From assembly GCF_035917995.1 (NCBI RefSeq), contig NZ_CP109131.1:6386001-6450000 (forward strand): a stretch of DNA of 64,000 nt, written 5' to 3'. The notes under the pieces were generated by a model. The model searched no databases, was not told the DNA's origin, and was given only the letters and a program-made list of their open reading frames with translations. Below, in pieces: positions 8,511-17,800 of this stretch; positions within the stretch are counted from its first letter, which is position 1, and every line of letters starts with the position of its first letter. Source of the stretch: Streptosporangium sp. NBC_01755. GTDB lineage: Bacteria > Actinomycetota > Actinomycetes > Streptosporangiales > Streptosporangiaceae. Position numbers and translations under genes: made by a program.

Positions 8511-9275
8511 GTGAAGCGAATCCTCATCATCGGCATCGGCGCCGGTGATCCCGACCATCTCACCCTCCAGGCGGTCAAGGCCATCGCCCGTACCGACGTG
8601 TTCTTCGTCCTGGACAAGGGTGAGGCCAAGCATGACCTCGTCCAGTTGCGGCACGACCTCGTCGACGCGCACGCCCGCCCGCCGTACCGGATCGTCGAGG
8701 CCGGTGACCCCGAGCGTGACCGGACCACCCCCGCCTACGCCCCCGCGGTCGAGGACTGGCGCTCGCGCCGCGCCGACATCTGCGAGCGGTTCATCCGTGA
8801 CGAGCTCGACGAGGGGCAGACGGGTGCCTTCCTGGTGTGGGGGGATCCTGGCCTGTACGACAGCACCCTGGCCATCGTCGAGGAGATCCACCAGCGGGGC
8901 TCGGTCCGGTTCGAGCACGAGGTGATTCCCGGTGTCAGCAGCGTGTCCGCACTCACCGCCCGGCATCGCGTCAGCCTGACCCGGGTCGCCCGGCCGGTGC
9001 ACATCACCACCGGCCGGCGTCTCGCCGAGGAGGGGCCCTCGGCCGACGACGTCGTCGTCATGCTGGACGCCCACTGTGCCTTCGCCGATCTGGGCGCCGA
9101 TCTGGGCGACGACTTCGACATCTACTGGGGCGCCTACATCGGCACCCCGGACGAGATCCTGGTCGCCGGACCGGTGTCCGAGGTCGCCGACCGCATCCGC
9201 GAGCTGCGTGCCGAGGCGCGGGCGCGCAAGGGCTGGATCATGGACACCTACCTGCTCCGCAGGGTGTCCCGCTGA
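8511..9275 (+). CDS. cobF: Precorrin-6A synthase (deacetylating)
   Basis: CobF methylates C1 of precorrin-5 with SAM while the extruded acetyl group is lost, giving precorrin-6A in the aerobic cobalamin pathway. The 254-residue protein has the SAM-dependent tetrapyrrole methylase fold: IGIGAGDPDHLTLQAVKAI at the N terminus, FLVWGDPGLYD and EVIPGVSSVSALTA. The GTG at 8511 is chosen because IGIGAGDP must lie a few residues from the start; the open frame upstream is not homologous. It is monocistronic, ends in a strong hairpin, and is separated by the riboswitch from the next cob operon. Confidence 0.93.
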   Translation: MKRILIIGIGAGDPDHLTLQAVKAIARTDVFFVLDKGEAKHDLVQLRHDLVDAHARPPYRIVEAGDPERDRTTPAYAPAVEDWRSRRADICERFIRDELDEGQTGAFLVWGDPGLYDSTLAIVEEIHQRGSVRFEHEVIPGVSSVSALTARHRVSLTRVARPVHITTGRRLAEEGPSADDVVVMLDAHCAFADLGADLGDDFDIYWGAYIGTPDEILVAGPVSEVADRIRELRAEARARKGWIMDTYLLRRVSR

Positions 9276-9283
9276 GCACCTGC

Positions 9284-9309
9284 CGCGGCGGCCTCCGGAG
9301 GCCGCCGCG
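9284..9309 (+). terminator. Terminator after cobF
   Basis: A 26-nt perfect palindrome (CGCGGCGGCCTCC / GGAGGCCGCCGCG) begins nine bases behind the cobF stop. It has no T-run, as is common in this kind of genome. Confidence 0.7.
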
Positions 9310-9524
9310 CGTCCGGCCGGTGTCCGGAGGCCGATCGCACCGGCTTTCTCGGTCCGCCGTCGCCGTCACGGTCGTATGGCTCGCGAAGAAGAGGCTCACC
9401 TCCAGAAACCTCGTCCATCCCGGGCCGGTGAGCGGGTCGTGACGGCCGGATCGGCAGACGGAACCGGATCCGGCATGCCGCAATGAATCACCTTATGTTG
9501 ACTATCCACTACAAAAAGAGTTAC

Positions 9525-9655
9525 ATTTCGGACGATTTCGCGGTGGTCCGAGGGAAGTCCGGTGAGAAGCCGGTGCGGTCGCGCCACTGTATCCGGAACG
9601 CGAGTTCCGGGAGCCAGGTTACTTGGCCGCCGCGTCCTCATCTGTCGGGACGCGT
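9525..9655 (+). promoter_or_regulatory. Cobalamin riboswitch upstream of cbtB
   Basis: The B12-box core is clear: GGGAAGTCCGGTGAGAAGCC, GGTGCGGTCGCGCCACTGTA and the later GAGCCAGGTTACTTGG. A possible expression hairpin (CGCGTCC...GGGACGCG, about 9633-9656) lies between the aptamer and the AAGGAGG ribosome site of cbtB, suggesting translational control. Adenosylcobalamin would shut off cobalt uptake and the downstream cob genes. The outer limits are approximate. Confidence 0.93.
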
Positions 9656-9675
9656 CATCCCCAAGGAGGCTACTC

Positions 9676-9864
9676 ATGCGTGAGCTGTCCGTTTCACAGC
9701 CCGTTCCCCTCTCCCACCTGGCTCGCTGGCTCGTGGCGGTTCCGCTGCTCCTGCTGGTGGCCTACCTGGTCACCTTCGACCAGGGGGCGGTGTCGCAGGC
9801 GGGCGACTATCTGCACGAACTCATGCACGACGGGCGCCACCTGCTCGGCGTTCCCTGCCACTAG
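9676..9864 (+). CDS. cbtB: Cobalt transporter subunit CbtB
   Basis: CbtB is a small membrane protein of the CbtAB cobalt uptake system. The 62 residues hold one membrane helix (LARWLVAVPLLLLVAYLVTF) and the family C terminus ELMHDGRHLLGVPCH with its histidines and terminal Cys-His, probably metal ligands. The ATG follows AAGGAGG at optimal spacing, directly behind the riboswitch. It heads the operon cbtB-cbtA-chlD-like-cobO-cobB. Confidence 0.93.
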   Translation: MRELSVSQPVPLSHLARWLVAVPLLLLVAYLVTFDQGAVSQAGDYLHELMHDGRHLLGVPCH

Positions 9865-9874
9865 GCCGCGCGTC

Positions 9875-10600
9875 GTGATACGTACCCTGCTGCTCCGCGG
9901 CCTGCTCGTCGGGCTGGTCGCCGGGCTGATCGCCGCCGTGTTCGCCTACCTGCTCGGCGAGCCGAACATCGACCAGGCCATCGCGCTCGAAGAGGCCGCC
10001 GCGCACGCCCAGACCGCGGCCGGGCACTCCCACGGGGAGGAGGCGCTGGTCAGCCGGTCCGGCCAGCAGGCCGGGCTCTTCCTCGCCCTGGCCCTGTACG
10101 GCATGTCCGTGGGAGGCATCTTCTCCCTCGTCTTCGCCGGGCTGCGCGGCCGGATCGGACCCCGTTCCGACGTGGTGCTGGCCGCGACGATGGCCGCCAC
10201 CGCGTTCGTCGCGATCGTGCTGGTGCCGTTCGTCAAGTACCCGGCCAACCCGCCCGCCATCGGTGATCCGGACACCATCGGCAGCCGGACCACGCTGTAC
10301 CTGGTCCTGGTCGCCATCGGCCTGCTGTCCGTGGCGCTGGGTGTGGCCTGCGCCCGCAGGCTGCCGGCCCGGCCCTGGCTCGCCGGCGCGGCCGGCTTCC
10401 TGGTCCCCGTCATCGTCACCCTGTTCGTGCTGCCGACGATCAACGAGGTGCCCGACGGCTTCCCCGCCCAGTTGCTGTGGGACTTCCGGGTGTCCTCCCT
10501 CGGCACGCAACTCGTGCTCTGGTCGGCCATCGGCGTCCTGTACGGCGTCGCCGTCCAGCGCGCCGTCCGCCGCGACGCGCTCGCGGTGGCCCCGAACTGA
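9875..10600 (+). CDS. cbtA: Cobalt transporter subunit CbtA
   Basis: The 241-residue polytopic membrane protein belongs to the CbtA family that works with CbtB in cobalt import. It has an N-terminal helix (LLLRGLLVGLVAGLIAAVFAYLLGEP), a His-containing loop (AAGHSHGEE) and four further membrane segments. The GTG start at 9875 lies 10 nt after cbtB. The position between cbtB and the chelatase subunit fits cobalt supply for corrin-ring insertion. Confidence 0.92.
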   Translation: MIRTLLLRGLLVGLVAGLIAAVFAYLLGEPNIDQAIALEEAAAHAQTAAGHSHGEEALVSRSGQQAGLFLALALYGMSVGGIFSLVFAGLRGRIGPRSDVVLAATMAATAFVAIVLVPFVKYPANPPAIGDPDTIGSRTTLYLVLVAIGLLSVALGVACARRLPARPWLAGAAGFLVPVIVTLFVLPTINEVPDGFPAQLLWDFRVSSLGTQLVLWSAIGVLYGVAVQRAVRRDALAVAPN

Positions 10601-10649
10601 ACGTTCGGCGGGTCGGGTACGTCAACAGGATCTCGCAGAAAGAAACCTC

Positions 10650-12785
10650 GTGATCGGTGCCTATCCGTTCAGTGCCGTCGTCGGTCTCGACGACCTCAAG
10701 CTCGCGCTGACACTCAACGCGGTCTCCCCACGGGTGGGTGGTGTGCTGGTCCGAGGGGAGAAGGGGACCGCCAAGTCCACGATCGTCCGCGCGCTCGCCG
10801 CACAGCTCCCCGCGGTCAAGGTGATCGCCGGCTGCCGCTTCTCCTGCGACCCGGCCGAGCCGGATCCGGCCTGCCCCGACGGCCCGCACGGCGCGGGCGA
10901 GAGTGGGCAGGAGCGTCCGGCCGCGCTGGTGGAGTTGCCCGTCGGCGCGTCGGAGGACCGGCTGGTCGGCGCGCTCGACATCGAGCGCGCGCTCACCGAG
11001 GGGGTCAGAGCGTTCGAACCCGGCCTGCTCGCCGCCGCGCATCGGGGTGTCCTCTACGTCGACGAGGTCAACCTGCTGCACGACCATCTCGTGGACCTGC
11101 TGCTCGACGCCGCCGCGCTCGGCACCTGCTTCGTCGAGCGCGAGTCGGTCTCGGTACGGCACGCGGCGCGGTTCCTGCTGGTCGGCACGATGAACCCCGA
11201 GGAGGGCGAGCTGCGGCCACAGCTTCTGGACCGGTTCGGGCTGACCGTCGAGGTGCGGGCGTCCAGGAATCCGGACGAGCGGGCCGAGGTCGTACGGCGC
11301 CGCCTGGCCTTCGACGCCGATCCCGCCGGGTTCGCCGCCGGGTGGGCGGGACAGGAGGCGGACCTGGCACGGCGGATCGCCGAGGCCAGGGAGCGGGTCC
11401 CGAAGGTCGTGCTGCCCGACGCCCGGCTGCGCCAGATCGCGGCGGTGTGCGCGGCCTTCGAGGTGGACGGGCTCAGGGCCGATCTGGTCACGGCCAATGC
11501 CGCCATCGCGCACGCCGCCTGGCGCGGCGGCGCCGAGGTCACGGCCGAGGACGTACGCGAGGCGGCTCGCCTCTCGCTGCCGCACCGCCGCCGCCGCGAC
11601 CCGTTCGACGCGCCGGGCCTTGACGAGTCCCGCCTCGACGACCTCCTGGCGGAACACGGCGGCGACGACCCGGACGACCCGGACGGAGGGCCGAGCGGTT
11701 CCGGCGGTCCGGGCGATTCGGGCGGTTCGGGTGGTTCGGACGGTCCGGTGAACTCAGGGGACGGTCCCGAGACCGGCTCCGCGGAAAGTCCCGCGCGTGA
11801 TGGTTCCGGTGCGGGTGGCCCGCACGGGGGCGCGGACGGCGATGGCGTGGACGGCGGTGGTTCGCACAACGGCGGTTCGCGCGACGGTGATTCCGGGACC
11901 GGTGCCTCCGATGTCCCGGATGCCTCCGACGGGATCGGCGCCTCGCCGGACCGTCCCTCCGCCGAGCGGGTGATCGCCGCCGCCGAACCGTACCGGGTGC
12001 GCCCCTTCCAGGTGCCGGGCCTGGGTGACGGCGCCTCCGGACGGCGGTCGCGGGCCCGCACTTCCAACGGGCGGACCACCGGATCGCGGGTTCCCGCCGG
12101 GCGGCTCCAGCGGCCGCACCTGTCGGCGACGCTCCGCGCCGCCGCGCCGTACCAGCGTGAGCGCGGACGCACCGGCCCCGGCCTGCTGGTCCGTGACACC
12201 GACCTGCGCGAGGCCGTCCGCGAGGGCAAGGAGGGCAACCTGGTGCTCTTCGTGGTGGACGCGAGCGGTTCCATGGCGGCCAGGCAGCGCATGCGCGAGG
12301 TCAAGGCGGCCGTGCTCAGCCTGCTGCTCGACGCCTACCAGCGGCGGGACAAGATCGGGCTGATCACCTTCAGGGGATCCACGGCGGATCTGGTGCTGCC
12401 CCCGACCTCCTCGGTCGAGGTCGGCGCGGCGCGGCTGCGGGAGCTGCCGACCGGCGGCCGTACCCCGCTGGCCGCCGGGCTGCGCCGGGCCGCCGAGGTG
12501 CTCAGGGTGGAGCGGCTACGCGACCCCACCAGGAGGCCGCTGCTCGTGGTGGTCACCGACGGCCGGGCCACCTCGGGGTCCGACCTGGCGGCCACCGCCG
12601 CGCTGCTCGCCGGTACGGCGGGTGTCGTGGTCGACTGCGAGAGCGGTCCGGTACGGCTCGGCCTGGCCCTCGACCTCGCGGCCAGGCTGGGCGCGCCCGC
12701 CGTGAGGCTCGACGCGCTGGCGGCGGGCGGCGGGCTCGGCGGGCTCGTCCGTGACCACCGGACCGACTACAGGAAGGCGGGCTGA
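10650..12785 (+). CDS. Magnesium/cobalt-chelatase AAA+ and VWA subunit (ChlI-ChlD fusion type)
   Basis: The 711-residue protein fuses a ChlI-like AAA+ module (Walker A GEKGTAKST near residue 36; Walker B VLYVDEVNLL) to a C-terminal von Willebrand A domain with MIDAS motif DASGSMA. The linker (about residues 330-450) is extremely rich in Gly, Ser, Asp and Pro. Next to cobN and cobO it is likely the ATP-driven partner of CobN in cobalt insertion into hydrogenobyrinic acid a,c-diamide, replacing CobS/CobT, which are not in the window. The GTG at 10650 is chosen because the conserved YPFSAVVGLDDLKLAL begins right after it; RBS AGAAAG is weak. Confidence 0.88.
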   Translation: MIGAYPFSAVVGLDDLKLALTLNAVSPRVGGVLVRGEKGTAKSTIVRALAAQLPAVKVIAGCRFSCDPAEPDPACPDGPHGAGESGQERPAALVELPVGASEDRLVGALDIERALTEGVRAFEPGLLAAAHRGVLYVDEVNLLHDHLVDLLLDAAALGTCFVERESVSVRHAARFLLVGTMNPEEGELRPQLLDRFGLTVEVRASRNPDERAEVVRRRLAFDADPAGFAAGWAGQEADLARRIAEARERVPKVVLPDARLRQIAAVCAAFEVDGLRADLVTANAAIAHAAWRGGAEVTAEDVREAARLSLPHRRRRDPFDAPGLDESRLDDLLAEHGGDDPDDPDGGPSGSGGPGDSGGSGGSDGPVNSGDGPETGSAESPARDGSGAGGPHGGADGDGVDGGGSHNGGSRDGDSGTGASDVPDASDGIGASPDRPSAERVIAAAEPYRVRPFQVPGLGDGASGRRSRARTSNGRTTGSRVPAGRLQRPHLSATLRAAAPYQRERGRTGPGLLVRDTDLREAVREGKEGNLVLFVVDASGSMAARQRMREVKAAVLSLLLDAYQRRDKIGLITFRGSTADLVLPPTSSVEVGAARLRELPTGGRTPLAAGLRRAAEVLRVERLRDPTRRPLLVVVTDGRATSGSDLAATAALLAGTAGVVVDCESGPVRLGLALDLAARLGAPAVRLDALAAGGGLGGLVRDHRTDYRKAG

Positions 12786-12786
12786 G

Positions 12787-13389
12787 ATGCCGCAGGGCAA
12801 GCCGGAGACGGTGCCCGAGGACGGGCTCACCACGCGTCAGCGCCGCAACCGGCCGCTGCTGATCGTGCACACCGGGCCCGGTAAGGGGAAGTCCACCGCG
12901 GCCTTCGGGATGGCGCTGCGCGCCTGGAACCAGGGCTGGCCGGTCGGGGTGTTCCAGTTCGTCAAGTCGGCCAAGTGGCGCATCGGTGAGGAGCGGGCGC
13001 TCGTGGTGCTCGGCGAGTCCGCCGAGGGCGGCACCGTGACCTGGCACAAGATGGGCGAGGGCTGGTCGTGGATCCAGCGGCCGGGCAGCGAGGAGGACCA
13101 CGCCGCCGACGCCCGCGAGGGCTGGGAGCAGATCAGGCGCGACCTGGCCGCGGAGACCTACCGCTTCTACGTACTCGACGAGTTCACCTACCCGCTGAAA
13201 TGGGGCTGGCTGGACGTGGACGACGTGGTCGCCACCCTGGTCGCGCGGCCGGGCAACCAGCACGTTGTGATCACCGGCAGGGACGCCGACCCGAGACTGG
13301 TCGAGGTCGCCGACCTGGTGACCGAGATGGGGAAGGTCAGGCACCCGATGGACGCCGGGCAGAAAGGCCAGAAGGGCATCGAATGGTAG
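12787..13389 (+). CDS. cobO: Cob(I)yrinic acid a,c-diamide adenosyltransferase
   Basis: CobO (CobA/BtuR type) transfers the adenosyl group of ATP to the cobalt of cob(I)yrinic acid a,c-diamide. The P-loop HTGPGKGKSTAAFGMALR lies near residue 29, and FQFVKSAKWRIGEE, YVLDEFTYPLKWGWL and the C-terminal PMDAGQKGQKGIEW tail are characteristic. The length of 200 aa is normal. Its ATG is one base behind the chelatase stop, and its end overlaps the cobB start, showing tight operon packing. Confidence 0.95.
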   Translation: MPQGKPETVPEDGLTTRQRRNRPLLIVHTGPGKGKSTAAFGMALRAWNQGWPVGVFQFVKSAKWRIGEERALVVLGESAEGGTVTWHKMGEGWSWIQRPGSEEDHAADAREGWEQIRRDLAAETYRFYVLDEFTYPLKWGWLDVDDVVATLVARPGNQHVVITGRDADPRLVEVADLVTEMGKVRHPMDAGQKGQKGIEW

Positions 13390-14711
13390 TGCCGCGACTG
13401 GTGATCGCCGCGCCGTCCTCGGGCAGCGGGAAGACCACCGTCGCGACCGGCCTGATGGCGGCACTGCGCACGCGGGGCCTGCGTGTCTCACCGCACAAGG
13501 TGGGACCCGACTACATCGACCCCGGCTACCACGCGCTCGCCACCGGGCGCCCCGGCCGCAACCTCGACCCCTGGCTGACCGGTGAGGACCGGGTCGCGCC
13601 GCTCTTCCTGCACGGCGCGCGGGACGCCGACATCGCCGTGGTCGAGGGGGTGATGGGCCTGTACGACGGCGCCGGGAGCGAGGACTTCGCCTCCACCGCG
13701 CACGTGGCCCGGCTGATCGGTGCGCCGGTGGTCCTCGTGGTGGACGCCGCGCGGCAGGGCAGGTCCGTGGCCGCGCTCGTGCAGGGCTTCGCCTCCTTCG
13801 ACACCCGGGTACGGCTGGCCGGGGTGATCCTCAACCGGGTCGGCTCGCGGCGGCACGAGGAGATCTGCCGCGCCGCGCTGGACGAGAGCGGCATCTCCGT
13901 ACTGGGCGTGATCCCGCGCGTGGACGGCGTGGCCACCCCTTCACGCCATCTCGGGCTGATCCCGGTGGCCGAGCGCAGCGGGGACGCGGTGGCGGCGGTG
14001 GAGCGGATGGGCGCTCTGGTCGCCGACTCCTGCGACCTCGAAGAACTGGTGGCCCTGGCGCGCTCGGCGCCGCCGCTGCCCGCGGATCCCTGGACCCCGG
14101 CCTTCGCCGGGGCCGCGCCCCCCTACGGCAGGCGGCCGGTCGTGGCCGTGGCGGGCGGGGCGGCGTTCACCTTCGGGTACGCCGAGCAGGTCGAGCTGCT
14201 CGCGGCGGCGGGGGCCGAGGTGGTGACCTTTGACCCGCTCAGGGACGAGCGCCTACCGGAGAACGCCGGTGCCGTCGTCATCGGCGGTGGCTTTCCCGAG
14301 ATGTACGCGGCGGAGCTGTCCGCCAACGAGCCGCTCCGCCACCGGGTGGCGGCCTTCGACGGCCCGATCGTCGCCGAGTGCGCCGGGCTGCTCTACCTGG
14401 CGCGCGAGCTCGACGGCCATCCCATGTGCGGAAGGCTCGACATCACCGCGACGATGACCGGCCGGCTCACGCTGGGCTACCGCGACGCCGTGGCGACCGC
14501 CAAGTCCGTGCTCACCCGAGAGGGCGAGCGTTACCGGGGCCACGAGTTCCACCGCACGGCCACCGATCCCGGACACGCGACGCCACCGCTGTTCCGCTGG
14601 AAGGGCGCGGCCGACGGCTTCGCCGAGCCCCTTCTGGCCGCGTCCTACCTGCACCTGCACTGGGCCGGCAGCCCTGAGCTGGCTGAACGCCTGGTCGCGG
14701 CCATCGGTTGA
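13383..14711 (+). CDS. cobB: Hydrogenobyrinate/cobyrinate a,c-diamide synthase
   Basis: This glutamine amidotransferase amidates the a and c side chains using ATP and glutamine. The N-terminal dethiobiotin-synthase-like domain has the P-loop SSGSGKTT and KVGPDYIDPGYH. The C-terminal class I glutaminase-like domain carries the nucleophile in VAECAGLLYL and the partner HEFHR...HLHW region. The 442-residue length is typical. The ATG at 13383 overlaps the cobO stop; a GTG at 13389 is an alternative. It is the last gene of the riboswitch-led operon, and two 42-bp direct repeats follow. Confidence 0.94.
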   Translation: MVVPRLVIAAPSSGSGKTTVATGLMAALRTRGLRVSPHKVGPDYIDPGYHALATGRPGRNLDPWLTGEDRVAPLFLHGARDADIAVVEGVMGLYDGAGSEDFASTAHVARLIGAPVVLVVDAARQGRSVAALVQGFASFDTRVRLAGVILNRVGSRRHEEICRAALDESGISVLGVIPRVDGVATPSRHLGLIPVAERSGDAVAAVERMGALVADSCDLEELVALARSAPPLPADPWTPAFAGAAPPYGRRPVVAVAGGAAFTFGYAEQVELLAAAGAEVVTFDPLRDERLPENAGAVVIGGGFPEMYAAELSANEPLRHRVAAFDGPIVAECAGLLYLARELDGHPMCGRLDITATMTGRLTLGYRDAVATAKSVLTREGERYRGHEFHRTATDPGHATPPLFRWKGAADGFAEPLLAASYLHLHWAGSPELAERLVAAIG

Positions 14712-14729
14712 ACCCGCTCCTCGCGGGCT

Positions 14730-14813
14730 GGGCGGAGGCGTATGTTCGCGCCGGTCCGGCAGCCCCGAGTCGGGCGGAGGCGTACGTCCGCGCCGGTCCG
14801 GCAGCCCCGAGTC
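14730..14813. repeat. Tandem 42-bp repeat between cobB and cobN
   Basis: Two adjacent 42-nt copies (14730-14771 and 14772-14813) differ at two positions. In one plus-strand frame they read as repeated AEAYVRAGPAAPS and run to a stop, as if coding once. They sit between the converging cobB and cobN ends. Confidence 0.8.
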
Positions 14814-14865
14814 CGGCGGCCGTCGGCTGAGCCGTCCTGCCCTCGGGGGCGGCGTGGAAAGCGGG

Positions 14866-17800
14866 TCAGCGGTCCTCCAGGTCGCCCTCGACGGTGAGGT
14901 ACGCCTCCCGTAGGGCCGTCATGATCTCGGGGTCGGGGTGCTTCCACATCTTCCTGTCGGCCGCCTCAAGCAGCCGTTCGGCGATGCCGTGCAGCGCCCA
15001 CGGGTTCGACGCGGCCATGAACGCCCGGTTCTCCGGGTCCAGGACGTAGGCGGCGGCCAGCCTGTCGTACATCCAGTCGGCCATCACGCCCGTTGTGGCG
15101 TCGTAGCCGAACAGGTAGTCCACGGTGGCGGCCAGCTCGAACGCGCCCTTGTAGCCGTGCCTGCGCATCGCCGCCAGCCAGTTGGGATTGACCACCCTGG
15201 CCCGGAAGATCCGCGCGGTCTCCTCGTGCAGGGTCCTGGTCCGCACCGCGTCCGGGCGGGTGCTGTCGCCCACGTACGCGGCGGGTGCCCGGCCGGTGAG
15301 CGCCCGCACGGTGGCGATCATCCCGCCGTGGTACTGGAAGTAGTCGTCGGAGTCGGCGATGTCGTGCTCGCGTGTGTCGACGTTCTTCGCGGCCACCGCG
15401 ATCCGCCGGTAGGCGCTCTCCATGTCCTGCCGCGCCGGTGTCCCGTCGAGGTCGCGGCCGTAGGCGAAGCCGCCCCAGACCGCGTACACCTCGGCCAGGT
15501 CGGCGTCGTCGCGCCAGTTTCCGCTCTCCATCAGCGGCAGCAGGCCCGCGCCGTAGGCGCCAGGACGGGAGCCGAAGATCCGCAGGGTGGCCCGCCGCTC
15601 GTCGCCGTGCGCGGCCAGGTCGGCTTCGGCGTGCGCCCGCACGTAGTTCTCCTCGGCGGCCTCCGCAAGGCCCGCGACCAGCCGTACGGCGTCGTCCAGC
15701 ATGGTGACGACGTGCGGGAAGGCGTCCCTGAAGAACCCGCTGATCCGTACGGTCACGTCGACGCGGGGCCGGCCGAGCTCGGTGAGCGGGACCGGTTCGA
15801 GGCCGCTGACCCGGCGGGACGCCTCGTCCCACACCGGCCGCACGCCGAGCAGCGCGAGCACCTCCGCCACGTCGTCGCCCGCCGTGCGCATGGCGCTGGT
15901 GCCCCAGACCGACAGCCCGACGCTGCGCGGCCACTCACCGGTGTCGGAGCGGTACCGCTCCAGCAGGGAGTCGGCCATGGCCTGCCCGGTCTCCCACGCC
16001 AGCCTGCTGGGCACCGCCCGGGGATCGACGGAGTAGAAGTTCCGCCCGGTCGGCAGCACGTTGATCAGCCCGCGCAGCGGCGACCCGCTCGGCCCGGCGG
16101 GGACGTAACCGCCGTCGAGCGCGTGCAGCACCGCGCCGATCTCGTCCGTGGTCCTGGCGAGCCGGGGCACGATCTCCTCGGCTGCGAACCCGAGCACCTT
16201 CTCCACGGCGGCCAGGACTCCGGGGGCGCGGTCATTGGCGGCCAGGACTCCGGGGGCGCGGTCATTGGCGGCCAGGACTCCGGAGTCGTGGTCACTCCTG
16301 CCGGCGAGGACGGACGCGGTGACGGGGGAGACGGCGAACGGGTCCCAGCCGCGCTCCTCCATGCCCTCGACGAGGGCGCGGGCCAGCGACTCGGCCTCGT
16401 CCACGCTCACCCTCGCGGCGCCGCCGTCCTCGGCCAGGCCGAGGGCCTCACGAAGGCCGGGGAGTGCCTCCTGACCGGCCCAGATCTGGCGGGCGCGGAG
16501 CATGGCCAGCACGAGGTCGACGCGGGCCTTCCCCTCGGGGGCGCTGCCGAGCACGTGCAGGCCGTCGCGGATCTGGACGTCCTTGACCTCGCAGAGCCAC
16601 CCGTCGACGTGCAGCAGGAAGTCGTCGAACCCGCTGTCCTGCGGCCGGTCGTCGACGCCCAGGTCGTGGTCGAGCCTGGCGGCCTGGATCAGCGTCCAGA
16701 TCTGCGCCCGGATGGCCGGCAGCTTGGCCGGGTCCATGGCCGCGATCGAGGCGTGCTCGTCCAGCAGCTGCTCCAGCCGGGCGATGTCGCCGTAGGTCTC
16801 CGCGCGGGCCATCGGCGGCACCAGATGATCGACCAGTACGGCGTGCGCCCGCCGCTTGGCCTGCGTGCCCTCACCGGGGTCGTTCACCAGGAACGGGTAG
16901 ACCAGCGGCAGATCGCCGAGCGCCGCGTCGGGGCCGCAGGAGGCCGACATCCCCGTCGACTTGCCGGGCAGCCACTCCAGGTTGCCGTGCTTGCCGACGT
17001 GCACGATCGCGTGCGCGCCGAAGTCGTCGGCCAGCCACCGGTAGGCGGCCAGGTAGTGGTGGCTCGGCGGCAGGTCGGGGTCGTGGTAGATGGCGACCGG
17101 GTTCTCCCCGAAGCCTCGCGGCGGCTGGACCATCACCACGAGGTTGCCCGCGCGCAGCGCGGCCAGCACGATCTCGCCATCGGGATCGCGGCTCCGGTCG
17201 ACGAACAACTCGCCCGGCGGCGGCCCCCAGTGCGCCTCGATGTCGCGGCGCAGGTCCTCGGGCAGCGTCTCGAACCACGCCCGGTAGCGCGCGGCCGGGA
17301 TCCGCACCGGGTTCGCGGCCAGTTGCTCCTCGGTGAGCCAGTTCTGGTCCTGGCCACCCGCCGCGATCAGTGCGTGGATCAGCGCGTCGCCGTCCTGCTC
17401 CGCCACGCCGGGGAAACCGTCCCCGAGGTCGTACCCGGCCTCCGCCATGGCCGTGAGCAGCCTGACCACACTGGCCGGGGTGTCCAGGCCGACCGCGTTG
17501 CCGATCCTGGCGTGCTTGGTCGGGTACGCCGACAGCATCACCGCGATCCGTCGTTCCGGCGCTCGGACATGCCGGAGCAGGCCGTGCCGTACGGCGATGC
17601 CGGCGACGCGCGAGGCCCGCTCGGGGTCGGCCACGTACACGGTCAGGCCCTCGTTGTCGACCTCCTTGAAGGAGAACGGCACGGTGATGATCCGCCCGTC
17701 GAACTCGGGGATCGCCACCTGGGAGGCGGCGTCGAGCGGGGACAGGCCGTCGTCGTTCTCCCGCCAGGCGTCCCTTCCCGTGGTCAGGCAGAGGCCCTGC

